Shown: piece by piece, positions 49,379-61,479 of the stretch
Position numbering within the stretch: position 1 is the stretch's first letter
Layout of the letters: every line of letters starts with the position of its first letter
Source: Parambassis ranga
Taxonomy: Eukaryota; Chordata; Actinopteri; Ambassidae
Reading direction: 5' to 3'
NCBI RefSeq assembly: GCF_900634625.1
Contig: NC_041039.1
Location: 16,611,006 to 16,675,005, forward strand
Length of the DNA: 64,000 nt
Translations under genes and position numbers: made by a program
Notes under the pieces: model-generated
What the model was told of the DNA's origin: nothing
The model's input: the letters and a program-made list of their open reading frames with translations, nothing else
Databases searched by the model: none

Positions 49379-52300
49379 CTAGTTTCCCTGAAAGGCTCCC
49401 TGGGCAGCGGAGGAAGCTGCACCAGCGGCGGCTGTCTGGAAAGTTTTACTGGTGAAAACTCCCTGTGAGAACTCCTGCTGAGCCTTCTGGAAACTGGCAC
49501 CGGTGCGGCGGTACATGCTGTGGACCTGCAGAAGAGGAAAGGGTGAGAAATCATTTGTGTATTTTCATTTGTTGCCACCATAATGAATGAACTCTTACCA
49601 TCTTGAGCAGGATGATGGACATCACGGCACACATAGTGAAGAGGATGGCCACTATAATCATGATGGCTCCCACTGCCTTGTGAGAAGCGATGACAGAGAA
49701 GGCCGCTATCCAACCACTAGATTCAATAAACATCAGTGATTGTTAGTCACAGCATCACTCTGACTGAAACATGTTCAGTTGGGTTCCATTTAGGGAGAGA
49801 AGAAGAATGCTGGAAGGACGTAGCGTGAAGAGCTTAGCAGATGCAAAAATCAAACATAATAAAAGCAGTATTAATGAAAGATCAAATAAATGAAATTCAT
49901 ATTAATGAGCACCTTTGTGTCCTTGTGATTTACTTATTCTCTGCACAGGAAACTAACAAAGTGCCTTTTGACTGTTTCACCATTATGCATTCTAGAAAGT
50001 GCCAATTTGATATGAAAGGGTTTTTTTTTTTTAACTTCACCTCATGTTTATCTAAAGCAGTCTGTGCACACTACAGGCTACAAAGCACACAAATGCAGAC
50101 AAGACAATACAGATGAGGTTAGGACAGCAAACACCAGCAGCGTTATCAAACCACCTGAACAAGGTTTCCACGTGTTTTCTACATATTTAAGACACTCATT
50201 TATACTTATCTTTAGTAGTTCATAAGGGGGACAGAAGCCACGAACGTTTTTTTTATCCCACAGAAAACACTAAATTATTAAATAATCAAACCTGATTTTA
50301 GCCTTCAGGAATGACAGATTTGAGTGTAACAACAGTAAGGCTCTCCTGTTAATCAAACCAACATTTATATTCATGAAAGTACAAAACTAAAGTAAGAAAT
50401 GGATGATGGAAAACATTTGGGAATGTGTTCACCACGTGTGCTGTAATAGGTAATCCAAAACACACATTTGAGGAAAGAACAGAGAACAGGAGGAGGGCAG
50501 GCAGATGGTGCAGCAGAGAAGCAGAGACTTACAGTTACCAGCAGACAGAGAGGCAGCAGGCTAGAGGCTGAAGAATGGAAAGTTTCTGTGAGAAGAGATG
50601 ACAGAATGCAGAAAATAAGGGAGAGAGAGAAGAGGGTCGACGGGCGCTCACAGGTCAGCTGACTGGTAGTAACAGAGTAAAGGCCAGTACACAGAAAGCC
50701 TTGTGTGGACATTACATACATGTCTGCTTGCTCCTAAACAGCATACTTATTGAGAGTGAAGGTAAAACTCACATGTGGTTTTGAAGAATGTGACTCACCT
50801 GTTTCCCCACTTGGGGATGCCTACAGACTGGATGATGAAGATCACCACTTGGCAGAAAAACACAAAGAAGAAGAAGAAGAAGCTGAAGGAGCTGTCGGTC
50901 CTGAAAAAAAAACCAAGAGAATAATGACTGAGTTCACATGTTTATTCATGTTAGTCACCAGTAGCTTCATAATTTAAAGCATTATTTATTATGCAGTTTT
51001 ATATGTCCTGTCGCTTTCTAAACATGGACCGCTTATTAACTTTGAATGGCCAGGTTATTAAATCATTAAATAGTAATTTAATCATTTATTTGAGGTTTCT
51101 AGCTGTTTAAATCTGTTGATAGCTTTCAAGGATATTAAATGTAGCCATAGAAGGAAAACTTACACTGTGGCCATTAATACAGCAGTTTTGTTTTTTATTA
51201 AACACATGCCAAAACAAGCAGTATTTTCCATGGTCATACTTACAATCCATGTCTGTTCTTTCAGGTTTTATCCCAGTAAAAACATCAGTGTATAAAGGAG
51301 TGGGGAGTAAATCTGTATAAGGCCACACATACAGCTTCTTTGTAAAGGGATACTCACCTGAAGGCCTTGTAGACGGGCCGGTACCAGCAGAGGAAGGAGC
51401 AAGGAGAGAAAAGGATGAGCCACAGAATGGAGAGCCCAAAGTCCACACCATAGGTCGCGTCAGTGGTGAATTTAGCCAGGCATGCCAGCAAGTTGAGGAA
51501 CAGGGTCACACAGTTGACTGAGGGGAAACAGTAGGCAGTGTAAATGACAGTAATCACATCAGCATCATGTTCATATATGAACACAACCAGCAACCTCTAC
51601 AGCAGTACACAATGATAATGTTAGACAGGACTGAAAACTAAATTCGGATACTCAAGGGTTATTTATTTTGTATGGTACATAACATGAATCCCTCCTGGGT
51701 AGAAAACTTGTATCATATTTCAAATAAAGCTTATTTTTGTTATTTGTGTTGTTGATGCACCCAAACATTGAGATGTACTTACACATCCAGAGATAGTACA
51801 TCATCTTGCAGACTCTCTGGTACTCCGGGGGGATTTCCTCTGAGAAATCCTGATAGAAACACGGTTTGATGGGGAAGCTCTTTGGAAGTGGAGGCCAGTT
51901 GTTCTCTTTACCTGTTGAGAGAGATGCAGTATAAATTTCTGCATGTGTGCAGGACATCCACACCAGGAAAAAGAGGGCTGTTTTTTTTTGTAAATGTTGC
52001 CAAATCCATGTAATATATTTAGTTATTGGATGTGTAGGAGTTATTGCCCAGTCTCAGAACATTGTATAATGACTCTGCTGTGGGCTTTCACATCATAAAG
52101 AACTGCCTACACAGCTGATATGAGCATGTGCAAAAGGTCTGCCCCTTTTGGTGTACCACAGACACATGCACATCTGCAGCATTAATTAAACATAAACCTG
52201 ACCAGATTAGTAGCAAATCGCCACTAATTTTATGTACACTTTACTGAAACTTGCCACTGCAATTAAGACATTTTAAGTTAGTATAATTGCAGGGTAATCA

Positions 52301-55300
52301 CACATACAGACCATTTTCATAAAGCAAGTGTTGTATCCTCATGAATACACACTGCAGTGTTTTCCTGTCTCAGCATCTGATACTGCTGCAGGAAGGAGTG
52401 GTTTTAATGACCTGCTGTGCCTCGTCTCTGTAGCTCCTGCTCTCTGCGGTCCAGCTCGGCAGCTTTCCTCTCCAGCTCCTCCTGCTGCCTCAGCAGGTTG
52501 GCCTGAGCTGCAGCAGCAGTTGCCTGGAAAAAACAGAGAAACGCCAGAGATACTACTGCAAAGGCTTTTTTAAGCAACTGTCAAAGGTTTCACAATAAGG
52601 GGCCTTTACGGACACTGCAAGCAACAATGCAAAAGTGATTGATTTCACTTTCGGTTTCAGCACGATGGTGAGCCTATGTGAGCCGTTTCAGAAAATATAT
52701 GTAGACTCCAGGAGCCATACTGGACACTGCATGTGATTTCAAGTGTTTATAAAAATACATATTTATAATCATCACAGAAAAGAAACAACGGATCATGTGT
52801 AAATTGAACTGATATTTAGGGCAAATATCGCCTCTAAAAATCCTCAGGTAACAATAAATATAAAATATCAGAGGAGTCAGTACTTTGGTCACATTCAGGA
52901 TTTTATCATGTAAGAGAAGAGTTCCTGCTGCAGAGTAACTCAAGTTATTGGTTTGTAGAACATTTCAAAAATGTTTCATATATATTTTATCATGTCAACT
53001 GAGGAACCTTCAGAGTCCTACTCTGCAATGAAAAAACAATAAGGCCTAAAAAGCTGATGGGGGGGGCATCTTTGTTCCACCTGACATCAGTCTTCAGTTC
53101 CTGTGATCGAAAAAAAGCTCATGTGTCACCAAGTCCATTGTGGTATCTGTTTCTATCCTGCACTGGCTTTATTTTGTGAAGAATGGAACACACAGCAGCA
53201 CCACTTGTGTGCATGAATAAAAAAAGTGCCAATTAAATATGAATGAAACATAAACAGGGACAGGACACAGAGAAGTGCTCACCCTCATTCTACTTTAATG
53301 CAGCAGATACGTGGCAAGGTTTGGCAAAGAGAGAGTGTGTGTTCTCACCTTTGGACTGGGCTCTGTAGAGGGCTGTAAGACAGCAGGCTGGTAAGGAGAG
53401 GTGGATGCTGGAGTGGTGTGAGCAGCCAGGCCATCCTGAGTGGAATTGACATGTGAGCAAGTGATGCAAATGAAAGACAAACAAGAAAATGACAGAGGAT
53501 GAAAGGGGGAATATAATAACTGAAAGAACAAAGGATGACATGATCTGCAGATACAGATGATAACAGGGAACTAAAACTATGGACAAATCAAAGATAAAAC
53601 AATAAAGTCATTTATTAAAACGCAGAGACAGACACAGCTTTATGGCTTACATTAGTAGGAAAAGGGTTGTACTGGTCAACTGGTTCTATGCTGGGGTTGG
53701 TCACCTGTGTGACAGCAGGATCCTGAAAAAAAACATAGAAACATGTCACATTGTGTAACATCAAATAATTCTGTGTGTAATGCAGTCCGAGGAAACTGGG
53801 TACAGGACAGATCTTGCTTATCAAAGCTTATCAAAGTAATGAAAACATAAAAGTCAGCAGGTGATTATATGACACACTGACATGTCTACAATATTTTCTA
53901 ATCCACTTCTCCTTTAAAAAGAATGAGAATGACTGCCTCACATGCTTACATCACTCACTGGTCATGTGAGGTGTGAGCTCACTATCGACTATTGACACAC
54001 CTGTAAACAGTCCCAGAGGAAAACCGAGGGACATCTGAAGAGTTCATACTGCTACATACTGTAGCATTATTATACTAAAGAAAAGTTGTGGTTATAAACT
54101 GCGTATCCTATTTTTAAGAGGGAAGTCGCTGCTACCTGTACAGACTTTCAAAACCTGGTATACAAAACGTGTTTACATCATGTAGAAGCAGAAAACATGT
54201 TCTGCCTGTAGACTCACAAAGAATGGGGTTACTTGTGAACAGCCACTGATCCTCCATGAAATAGAAAATGCTAAAACAAGACTGCATCATGTTTGAAACA
54301 AACCCAAACATCAGCATCTCCTCCTTCAAAATGATGGAAGTTGTGTACTGTACTTGGCACATCCTAAAATAATAGATTTAGTTATAACAGCACATGTAAA
54401 TATACACTTAGGATTAAAACTGCATGTTCTCCTAACTTTAACATATCTGTACCAGGAAACAGGAACTGCTGTGATAACTGATGATTGCCTAGGTGTGGCA
54501 GCTGTACCCATTTCATAACTGCACTTGGATATTGCTGCTAAATGGGTTTAAGTCCCTGTTTGTATTGTATCCCACTCCCTTACAGTGCTGTAATTATTCA
54601 TGCATGCATGGTCACAAAAACACACAGAGTATGTTCAACTCCAATGTCACAAATGAAGCACATTTTCATTTTTCTAAAATGTTATTATCTTGAAATTCCT
54701 CCAAAGGCTGGAAACCTGTTAACTCTTTTAATGTGAACCCATACTATGGGTTTGTATAACAGCATGGTACAACTCGGACAACCTATTACAGCTGCTTTTA
54801 TGGGGGTATTTATTCAGCCACTTCCACACCTAGCAAACAAACAGTGGTCTGCACTGACGGCACAGCTATTGTGCACCTGATGTAATAAAATGGTGAGTCT
54901 ATGACTGTGATGTAGAGTCACAGCATATCATCTTACATTTGATTTAAGAGTGTGAGGCTGTAGATAAAATGTTGCTGTTGGTGCCTCAATAACAAGCAGG
55001 ACTCTTTTACATTTTGTACCTGACAAATGACTCACTCCTGATTTTAATAGTGCAATTATGTACAGCAATACACAGACCACATATGATGCTAAATAACAGC
55101 ATGTCTTGTCTAGCATCATGTAGAAAGGTAGTGTGCAGGCCTCTGCCCAGTGACTGCTGCATTACAATAAGTCAAACCACAATCATCAGAGACACAACTT
55201 CTTCTGAGGAATTAAGTCAGAATCTACAGCTAAAATAAGGCTAATATTTCATTGCTTTACAGATATGGCCATAATAATAATAATAATGGCCATTTTCTTG

Positions 55301-56089
55301 CACACAAATAACAAAACACTTGAATGTGTACAATACAATTTTACAATACAAAATAGCTTATTTAGGGAAGTAGAAAATTCACCAACTAGTGGAGGTTTGA
55401 CAAAAGAGCCCAGTAAAGAATTCAAGAATTTCCTTCGGGATTAATAAAGTTTTATCTTATCTTAAAGAATTCATGCTAAAGATATTCATCATCAAGGCTG
55501 CAGCCTTTCTTGCAAACTCCTAGGTTTGTTATATAATGTCACTAGAGAGGGTTTAATAAAGTAACATTATTAACAAACTACTAAAGTTTAGTCACTGAAT
55601 CAGTTAATATAAAGGCAATCCTTCTGACTACTGAAGAATGCTAACTTTACATAAAACTGTTTACTGCAAACTAATCCGGATGTGATACATTTGTAGAATA
55701 CAGACAAAATGTAGTTTGATAAAACACACACAGTGATAAGAAATCGCTTTAAATCGAATTATAACTAAAACCGTTTGTCACACATTCCTATATGGCTACA
55801 GTTTAACTTCCTGCAAATAAGCTAGTGGGACACTCCGCCCACTTTTCCAGGAAAGCTCACTGATTGGTTTAAAATCTGTCACTCATCTCACTTTCACCAA
55901 ATGGGGTCCAATAGCGGAGAAAAGTCCCACCCCGACATCCACCCAACAAGTTTCCTGGCGTGCTACTTTTTAACGAATGATGTGACTCTGCCTTTCCAGT
56001 TGTTCAACTAAATCAAAAACGCATACACCTACATTGAAAGGGTTGACGTTGGCAGGCTCTGCGAACGGGTTGTCATCAAATCCTGACAT
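49379..56089 (-). CDS. scamp2: scamp2, secretory carrier-associated membrane protein 2 (complete, 9 coding exons, 327 residues)
   Basis: Four-pass protein of post-Golgi, recycling and secretory vesicles. Exons: 56033-56089, 53651-53722, 53349-53435, 52412-52523, 51783-51911, 51358-51517, 50799-50900, 49599-49716, 49379-49525; the sum is 984 bases, and all splice phases close. The N-terminus has NPF motifs (DDNPFAE, NVNPF, QYNPF) that in the family bind EH-domain proteins. Residues ~78-105 form a charged coiled coil (LLRQQEELERKAAELDRREQ), followed by NNWPPLP and PCFYQDFSEEIP. Membrane spans lie near 145-168, 175-195, 210-234 and 254-280. CWYRPVYKAFR between spans 2 and 3 is the SCAMP E-peptide. 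The tail FTSKTFQTAAAG ... AAQGAFQGN matches human SCAMP2 (329 residues) rather than SCAMP1 or the short SCAMP5. Confidence 0.97.
53723..56032 (-). other. scamp2: scamp2 intron 1 (2.3 kb)
   Basis: Donor GTAGGTG, acceptor TTTTTTTCAG. Near the first exon are two CCAAT-type words (ATTGG at 55862-55866, CCAAT at 55909-55913). At 55427-55466 the word CCTTCGGGATTAATAAAG with a TTATCTTATCTTA tail looks like the 3' end of a fish LINE. An ATA tract lies at 55270-55287. The other scamp2 introns over 300 bases (49717-50798, 50901-51357, 51912-52411, 52524-53348) show nothing notable. Confidence 0.8.
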
Positions 56090-56197
56090 TTTGAAAAGGC
56101 TACGAGGTGTTTTATCCTCCCCGAATGTGGAATAAACAACTCTTCTCTGTCGCTTCTATTGCCCCCGTCCTACCCACTTCCTCGAATAATGTTGAGA

Positions 56198-56208
56198 GCG
56201 CATGCGCA
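56198..56208. promoter_or_regulatory. NRF1-type site
   Basis: GCGCATGCGCA is an exact palindromic NRF1 core, about 110 bases upstream of the scamp2 start codon. A GGAAGTG ETS-type word on the minus strand is close by at 56175-56181. Confidence 0.6.
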
Positions 56209-56225
56209 CTCAGGCTACTGGGCAG

Positions 56226-56252
56226 TGACGTATGCGTCAGATGACATACGTC
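56226..56252. promoter_or_regulatory. Nested inverted CRE half-sites
   Basis: TGACGTATGCGTCA (56226-56239) is an inverted pair of TGACG with four bases between. GACGTATG (56227-56234) also pairs exactly with CATACGTC (56245-56252). ATF/CREB-family binding is inferred. Confidence 0.4.
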
Positions 56253-56968
56253 GTCAAAGCGCGCCACCTCCAACTCTTCTCAGGAAGTGCCCAGAAATTA
56301 ATGAATAGAATGAAAAGTACTTGTTTAATAACAAAGTTGGATAGGTATAAATAAAGTGCACATTTCTTATTCATTTTACTTATTTATTAAAAATAAAAAT
56401 AGTGTATTGCTGTTAAATACTATTAAATTAAATGGCTTCTTTAACTGGTGGGGAATGTGCATTTGACGCGTTGTTTGTGAGTACAATTATTTAACAATTA
56501 AGTATTAATTATTATTTATGTATAAATAAATATGTCATGTTATTATCATGAATTGGTGTAAAAGAAAACATACACTAGTTCATAAGTGAGCCTTTATTTT
56601 GAAGCTCTTCTAGGACAAACAAATCAAAACTCCTTCAGAAAACAATAAAGAACACCATTGGTCTGTATGATATATAGATTAGGGTCAATACTTGGAGCAA
56701 AGTGAAGCTCTAAATGAGAAATAAATTTCTGTCATGAGAAAACTGCACTTAAAAAAACATGTTTTTGTAGAAAAAATGGAAGTTATTAGTTATTATAATA
56801 ACAACTGTTATTCGCATCAAAATATGTAGGATAGTTCTTAAAAGCCTAAAACAGGACAACAGCACAAACATAATAAATATATATTAATATATCGTTTGAT
56901 GCAGTTTTTATCTTGAAAACTTTTAACAGCTGAATAAAAAAATGTCCATGGGGACGTTCGTCGTGTCG

Positions 56969-56976
56969 TGACGTCA
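56969..56976. promoter_or_regulatory. Full consensus CRE upstream of mpi
   Basis: TGACGTCA ends 29 bases before the mpi start codon, in a CpG-rich stretch. It is a perfect ATF/CREB palindrome in core promoter position, although it could also lie in the 5' untranslated region. Confidence 0.55.
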
Positions 56977-57005
56977 GCAGCGGTCTGACAGCCGACGTTG
57001 CAGTC

Positions 57006-60000
57006 ATGGAGGAAGTAAGAGGTGAGTGCGAATTTCTCCTTCATTAACTGTTTCAGATCACCTCCTGCAGCGATATATTTAATCCACCCGGCGCCGAGTC
57101 TGTTTGTGTACATCACACAGTGCGTGGGGCAGGTTATCGACACGACGACAGCCGACAGACGGCGCGTTGTTAGCGAGCATCCACCTCATCCACCTCGGCG
57201 CTAATCCGACCGGCGTTTTGTGTGTTTTCTGGAAATCTGATCCATTCCATCTAAAGCAGCGGCGGTACCCTAAAAACACAACTCGGCCCTGAAGTGTATT
57301 TAAAACGTGTCGTTTAGCCGCATGTTCTGACGATCAGAAGCAAATGTAAACCTGCTTACTGTACGCGTTTCTGTCAAAGAAGGCTGCGCCGTCAGCTGAT
57401 GTCCTGCCAAATAATGAACCCCGGCGGAATCAGTCCCTCTGGGTCCACTGGTGTTAAATGAGGGAGTTACATCGTATAGCTTGTCTCTTGTAGGCAAACA
57501 GTCAACACCACACTGTGAACAGAAACACAGCACAGTCAGATATAATCAGATATAATATCACTGCCTGTTCCATCAGCCTCATTATATTTCTGCCATGTAA
57601 CCCCCTCTTTGGTGTAAAATATCTCTAAGCTTCATGATGCTATAAAATGATGGAAGCACCTTCTGGGTGTCTGGTGATCCCTGGAATGCATATAATGCTT
57701 GAATCATGTGTTTGTTTCCTCCTCAGTGTTTCCCCTGACCTGTGCTGTGCAGAACTATGCATGGGGGAAGGCTGGACTGGACAGCGAGGTGGCCAAGCTG
57801 GTCGTTGGTGGAGACCCACTGGCTGTCATAGAGGACCGTAAACCATATGCAGAGGTAAGGCTCCACAGATGTAGGCTGTGTTGTCCTGGATCTGTAAGAA
57901 TAGAATAGAATAGAATAGACTTTATTAATACTCAGGAAAATTCGGGTACCAGCAGCAATACACAGCGACAGTCAGAGCAAGAATTAAGTAGAATAAACTA
58001 GAATACAGTATAATAAAAATAAGAGATGAGAGGAATTGTGTACATAAAATTATATATTGATTGATATTGATTTAATAAAGTACAACATGCCTTGATTAGC
58101 TGGAACAATATGTTGCACCACTAAGGCTGTTAATGTAATTCTGTAATCAATAGGACAGTGCTTTGATTTGATTTGAAAATATTGTCAATTTACGTCCAGA
58201 TTCTTTACATTACTAAAGAGACAAAGATGTAAATGAAGCGTGACTGGTTTGATTTTGTGGGATTGTTGGTGAGTGGCCTGGCAGAGGGGCTTGTTCTCTT
58301 CGTGCCTTTGCTAAGTCTTTCTTTATTTAGCCACAGCAGCTCTTGCAGGATTTGTCATGAAGGTCATTAGTTCATGTTGTGGCAGTGGTGACATTTTCAT
58401 GTACCACAGGCCACGTTAATGTCACATGTTCTGGTTGTCAATGTGATTTTTTGTGTGGTTACAGTCAGTCAGGATGGGTGAATGGTTCATTATGTGACAT
58501 GTTATTTAGCGGGGCATGCTAGTTTTTGTATAAATCCATGCATACCCAGATGTATGTTTGCTTTCCTTCAAGTGTTTTTACATATGATTTTGACATAAAA
58601 TATGACTGCAATAAAAACAAATGTGACTGCAACTGTACAACACACATACAGTTAATAAAGGGAAGGTTACAGCCCAGAAGTGTCTGTCCACAAACACTCG
58701 GGTCCTTGACAAACTATATCCTTTATTTACATTAAATAAATTAGAGAGAGAATTACGCAGAGTGAGATAGTGAGGATTCTTCCCTCCTGACTGACTGTGA
58801 ATCATGGTGGATTACAGCATTAGATAAATTGAGCAAATGTTTTCGCAGCCTGAAAGGGTGTCCCCCTATGAGGTATCAGGAGAAAAAGTAAGGAAAACTG
58901 GAAATAATGCTGTTTGTTTCAGCTGTGGATGGGTGCCCATCCAAAAGGCGACGCCCAAATCAAAGATAACCGGATCACACAGACCACCCTGGGCCAGTGG
59001 ATCGCCCACTTCCCAGCCTGCCTGGGCTCCAAGGTGAAAGACACCTTCCAGGGTCAACTGCCTTTCCTCTTCAAAGTCCTCTCTGTCAATACAGCTTTGT
59101 CCATACAGGCCCATCCCAACAGGGTGAGTATGCAAACACACACCCACACAGGCTTCAGCTGTATTCGCCAAAGTGTGCGAACAGAGTGCTGATGAACGAC
59201 GAACATGCTTTGCCTTTAGTAACCCTCTTCCTTTTCTGTCATTGTGGTTTGGTCAGGAGCTTGCTGCTCGTCTCCATGCTCAGTTTCCGGAGCACTATCC
59301 AGACAACAACCACAAGCCAGAGATGGCCATTGCTCTCACTCGCTTCCAGGGCCTGTGTGGTTTCAGGCCAGTGGAGGAGATTCTGGGCTTCCTTAAATGT
59401 GAGTCCCACTGGACTGAAAAATATCTGATAATTAGTCAAAAAACCTTCAAGAAGAAACATTTTGTGTATATGTGTGTGTGTCTGTCAGCCGTCCCAGAGT
59501 TCCATGCTCTCGTGGGTAACGAGGCAGCAGAGGAGCTGCGGTGCAGCGTAGGAGACGCAGTTCGTACAAGCCAGGCGCTGAAGAAGTGCTTCACCAGGAT
59601 GATGAACTGTGAGAAGAAGGTTTTCGTAGACCAGCTCAACATGCTGGTGAAAAGAGTCTCTGAAGAGGGTGAGGAGGCTGAGCCAAGAGGCTGATGTTGA
59701 TTTCTTCTGTTAATTAGCAAAGACAACATACCTCAGACAGCTGGTGCATTACATTTAGTAATGGAGTAATAAAGTATTCTATTTTAACACCTCCACTAGG
59801 AGGCAGCAAAGTCACTCATCTGTCTTTAACCTGCAGTCTTACTACCTATGGGGCTTCACAGGTCAGTTTCTCCACTCTAATGAATGAATTGTTTATTGTG
59901 GTCATTTGGGACCCCTACAGGTGCTGCAGGGAAGAACACATCAAGCAGCAATGGTGACCTGCTGCTCCGCCTGCACTCCCAGTACCCAGGGGATATTGGC

Positions 60001-61479
60001 TGCTTCTCTATCTACTTCCTCAATCACATGGTCCTGGATCCAGGCCAGGCAATGTTCCTGGGTGCCAACGAGCCTCACGCCTACCTTTATGGAGGTCAGT
60101 AGGTGATCAAAGGCGATGATACATACGTTTTTATGAGATGTGGTGATCTAGAGTTTATCCATTTATTGTGATGATTGTCTAACTTAAGCCTTAAGCTAAC
60201 AATGCTTTCCTAAACTTACACTACTGTCTTACATCCACACTGATCTGAACATGCTGTAGACATAAATCTTTAAAAATCAGATATCATAAATATTAAAAGA
60301 TACTCAACATCCTAAAACAACTTACAACTGTAACATTTGTAAGCAATGCATTTGTTTGGGACTACTTTTAGTTGCACATTCTATTGATTCAGCTACACGC
60401 ATCTATCCCATGAGGTGGTCCAAAAAGTGCTGACAGACAGCTTGTTTTCTTTCCAAAAATCTGAAACATCAGCTGGAAGCAGAGTTCTAGTGTCATTCTT
60501 TAAGAAAAATATACCCAAGTGCCTGTCTGTGAAGTCAGCGCTCTGCATAACAGAAACAGATTGCAGCCTCTTCACCAACAGCTGCCTCAGCAGACCGAAA
60601 TGTAGCGCAGCTGCAGGATGTGTTGTTGATGTGTTTAGCTCACCTTTATGTCTGGAAAACTGGCAGCCATGTCTCTGCTGCTGCTTCTCCTATATTCATT
60701 CCATAGCAGCCATTGTCAAAAGGCATTCTGGGAAACCATATAAAGAGAACAGAGCAGGGAATGCATTAACATATCTGGCTGATTTCATTTCACATTGTCA
60801 GTCATTTAAAATGCCCTTTTTCCTTCCATCTAGACTGTATTGAGTGCATGGCCTGCTCAGACAACACTGTGAGGGCCGGACTCACACCCAAATACATTGA
60901 TGTGAACACACTGTGTGAGATGCTGAACTACAGCCCTGCTCCCGCCTCCTCCAAAATATTTCCATGTGTTCAGGATGCATCGGATCCCTGCGTGTCCCTG
61001 TATGACCCACCAGTGCCTGACTTCACTGTCATGAGGATACAGGTAGGACGTTTGTTGTTGGATTTTAACAACAAACAAAAACGACCAGCATGGTTTTTGT
61101 AGTTTTAATGTAATGTAATTCTACGTATTGTCATGTGCAGTCATAACAGATCCCAGGATCATACATTAGTTCCAGAGAATATCAAAGTGACTGATGAATT
61201 CAGCCATGTGCACATTAGTCAGCAGGTGCACATGTTGGTAATGCATCTTTCCTTGTGCAGGTCCCAGCCTCGGTGAAGCAGTACACCGTCGCTTCAGTCG
61301 ACAGCGCCAGCATCCTCCTGGTCATCGAAGGCGATGCCATGGGAACCTCTCCTGCTGCCCTCTCTGATGTCACACTGAGACGGGGCACTGTGTTGTTCGT
61401 CTCAGCCAATGAAAGCCTTTCTCTGCACATCACTTCACAGTCAGGGATGACCCTGTTTCGAGCCTGCTGCCTCCTGTAG
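57006..61479 (+). CDS. mpi: mpi, mannose-6-phosphate isomerase (complete, 8 coding exons, 422 residues)
   Basis: Cytosolic zinc enzyme interconverting fructose 6-phosphate and mannose 6-phosphate, feeding GDP-mannose and protein glycosylation. Exons: 57006-57021, 57727-57854, 58923-59123, 59257-59398, 59489-59668, 59921-60094, 60834-61042, 61261-61479; the sum is 1,269 bases, phases all close, and human MPI has 423 residues. It begins MEEVRVFPLTCAVQNYAWGK. Type I isomerase zinc ligands are visible: Q110 and H112 in SIQAHPNR, E137 in NHKPEMAIALT, H275 in GANEPHAYLYG. The catalytic arginine R294 lies in CSDNTVRAGLTPK. It ends SGMTLFRACCLL. The start is the ATG in GCAGTCATGG; the first exon encodes only five whole codons, as in mammals. 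Loss of the human enzyme causes a congenital disorder of glycosylation. Confidence 0.98.
57855..58922 (+). other. mpi: mpi intron 2 with LINE-tail-like repeat
   Basis: At 57897-57920 an ATAGA pentanucleotide run precedes CTTTATTAATACTCAGGAAA and AATTCGGGTACCAGCAGC. This resembles, in reverse orientation, the GGGATTAATAAAG tail in scamp2 intron 1. Similarity fades by about 58040. The rest shows nothing recognisable. The 57022-57726 intron and the short later introns are also featureless. Confidence 0.55.
60095..60833 (+). other. mpi: mpi intron 6
   Basis: Donor GTCAGTAGG, acceptor CCATCTAG. A 142-codon ORF (60415-60843) overlaps the exon border but has no recognised family and is not needed by the gene model. 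Confidence 0.75.

Larger units (their letters stand above)
56090..57005. promoter_or_regulatory. Head-to-head scamp2 / mpi promoter region
   Basis: 916 bases separate the two divergent start codons. CpG and binding-site words cluster at both ends (56100-56280 on the scamp2 side, 56950-57005 on the mpi side), with AT-rich DNA between them. This looks like two separate core promoters in one spacer rather than a single shared one. There is no TATA box at a convincing distance from either start. Confidence 0.6.

Noticed and set aside
59173..59694. 173-codon single ORF in mpi
   Set aside because: It reads through the intron between two mpi exons (59399-59488); the intron has proper GT and AG ends and the read-through residues do not match the family.
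60415..60843. 142-codon ORF in mpi intron 6
   Set aside because: It crosses the acceptor of exon 7 in a different frame and has no family resemblance.
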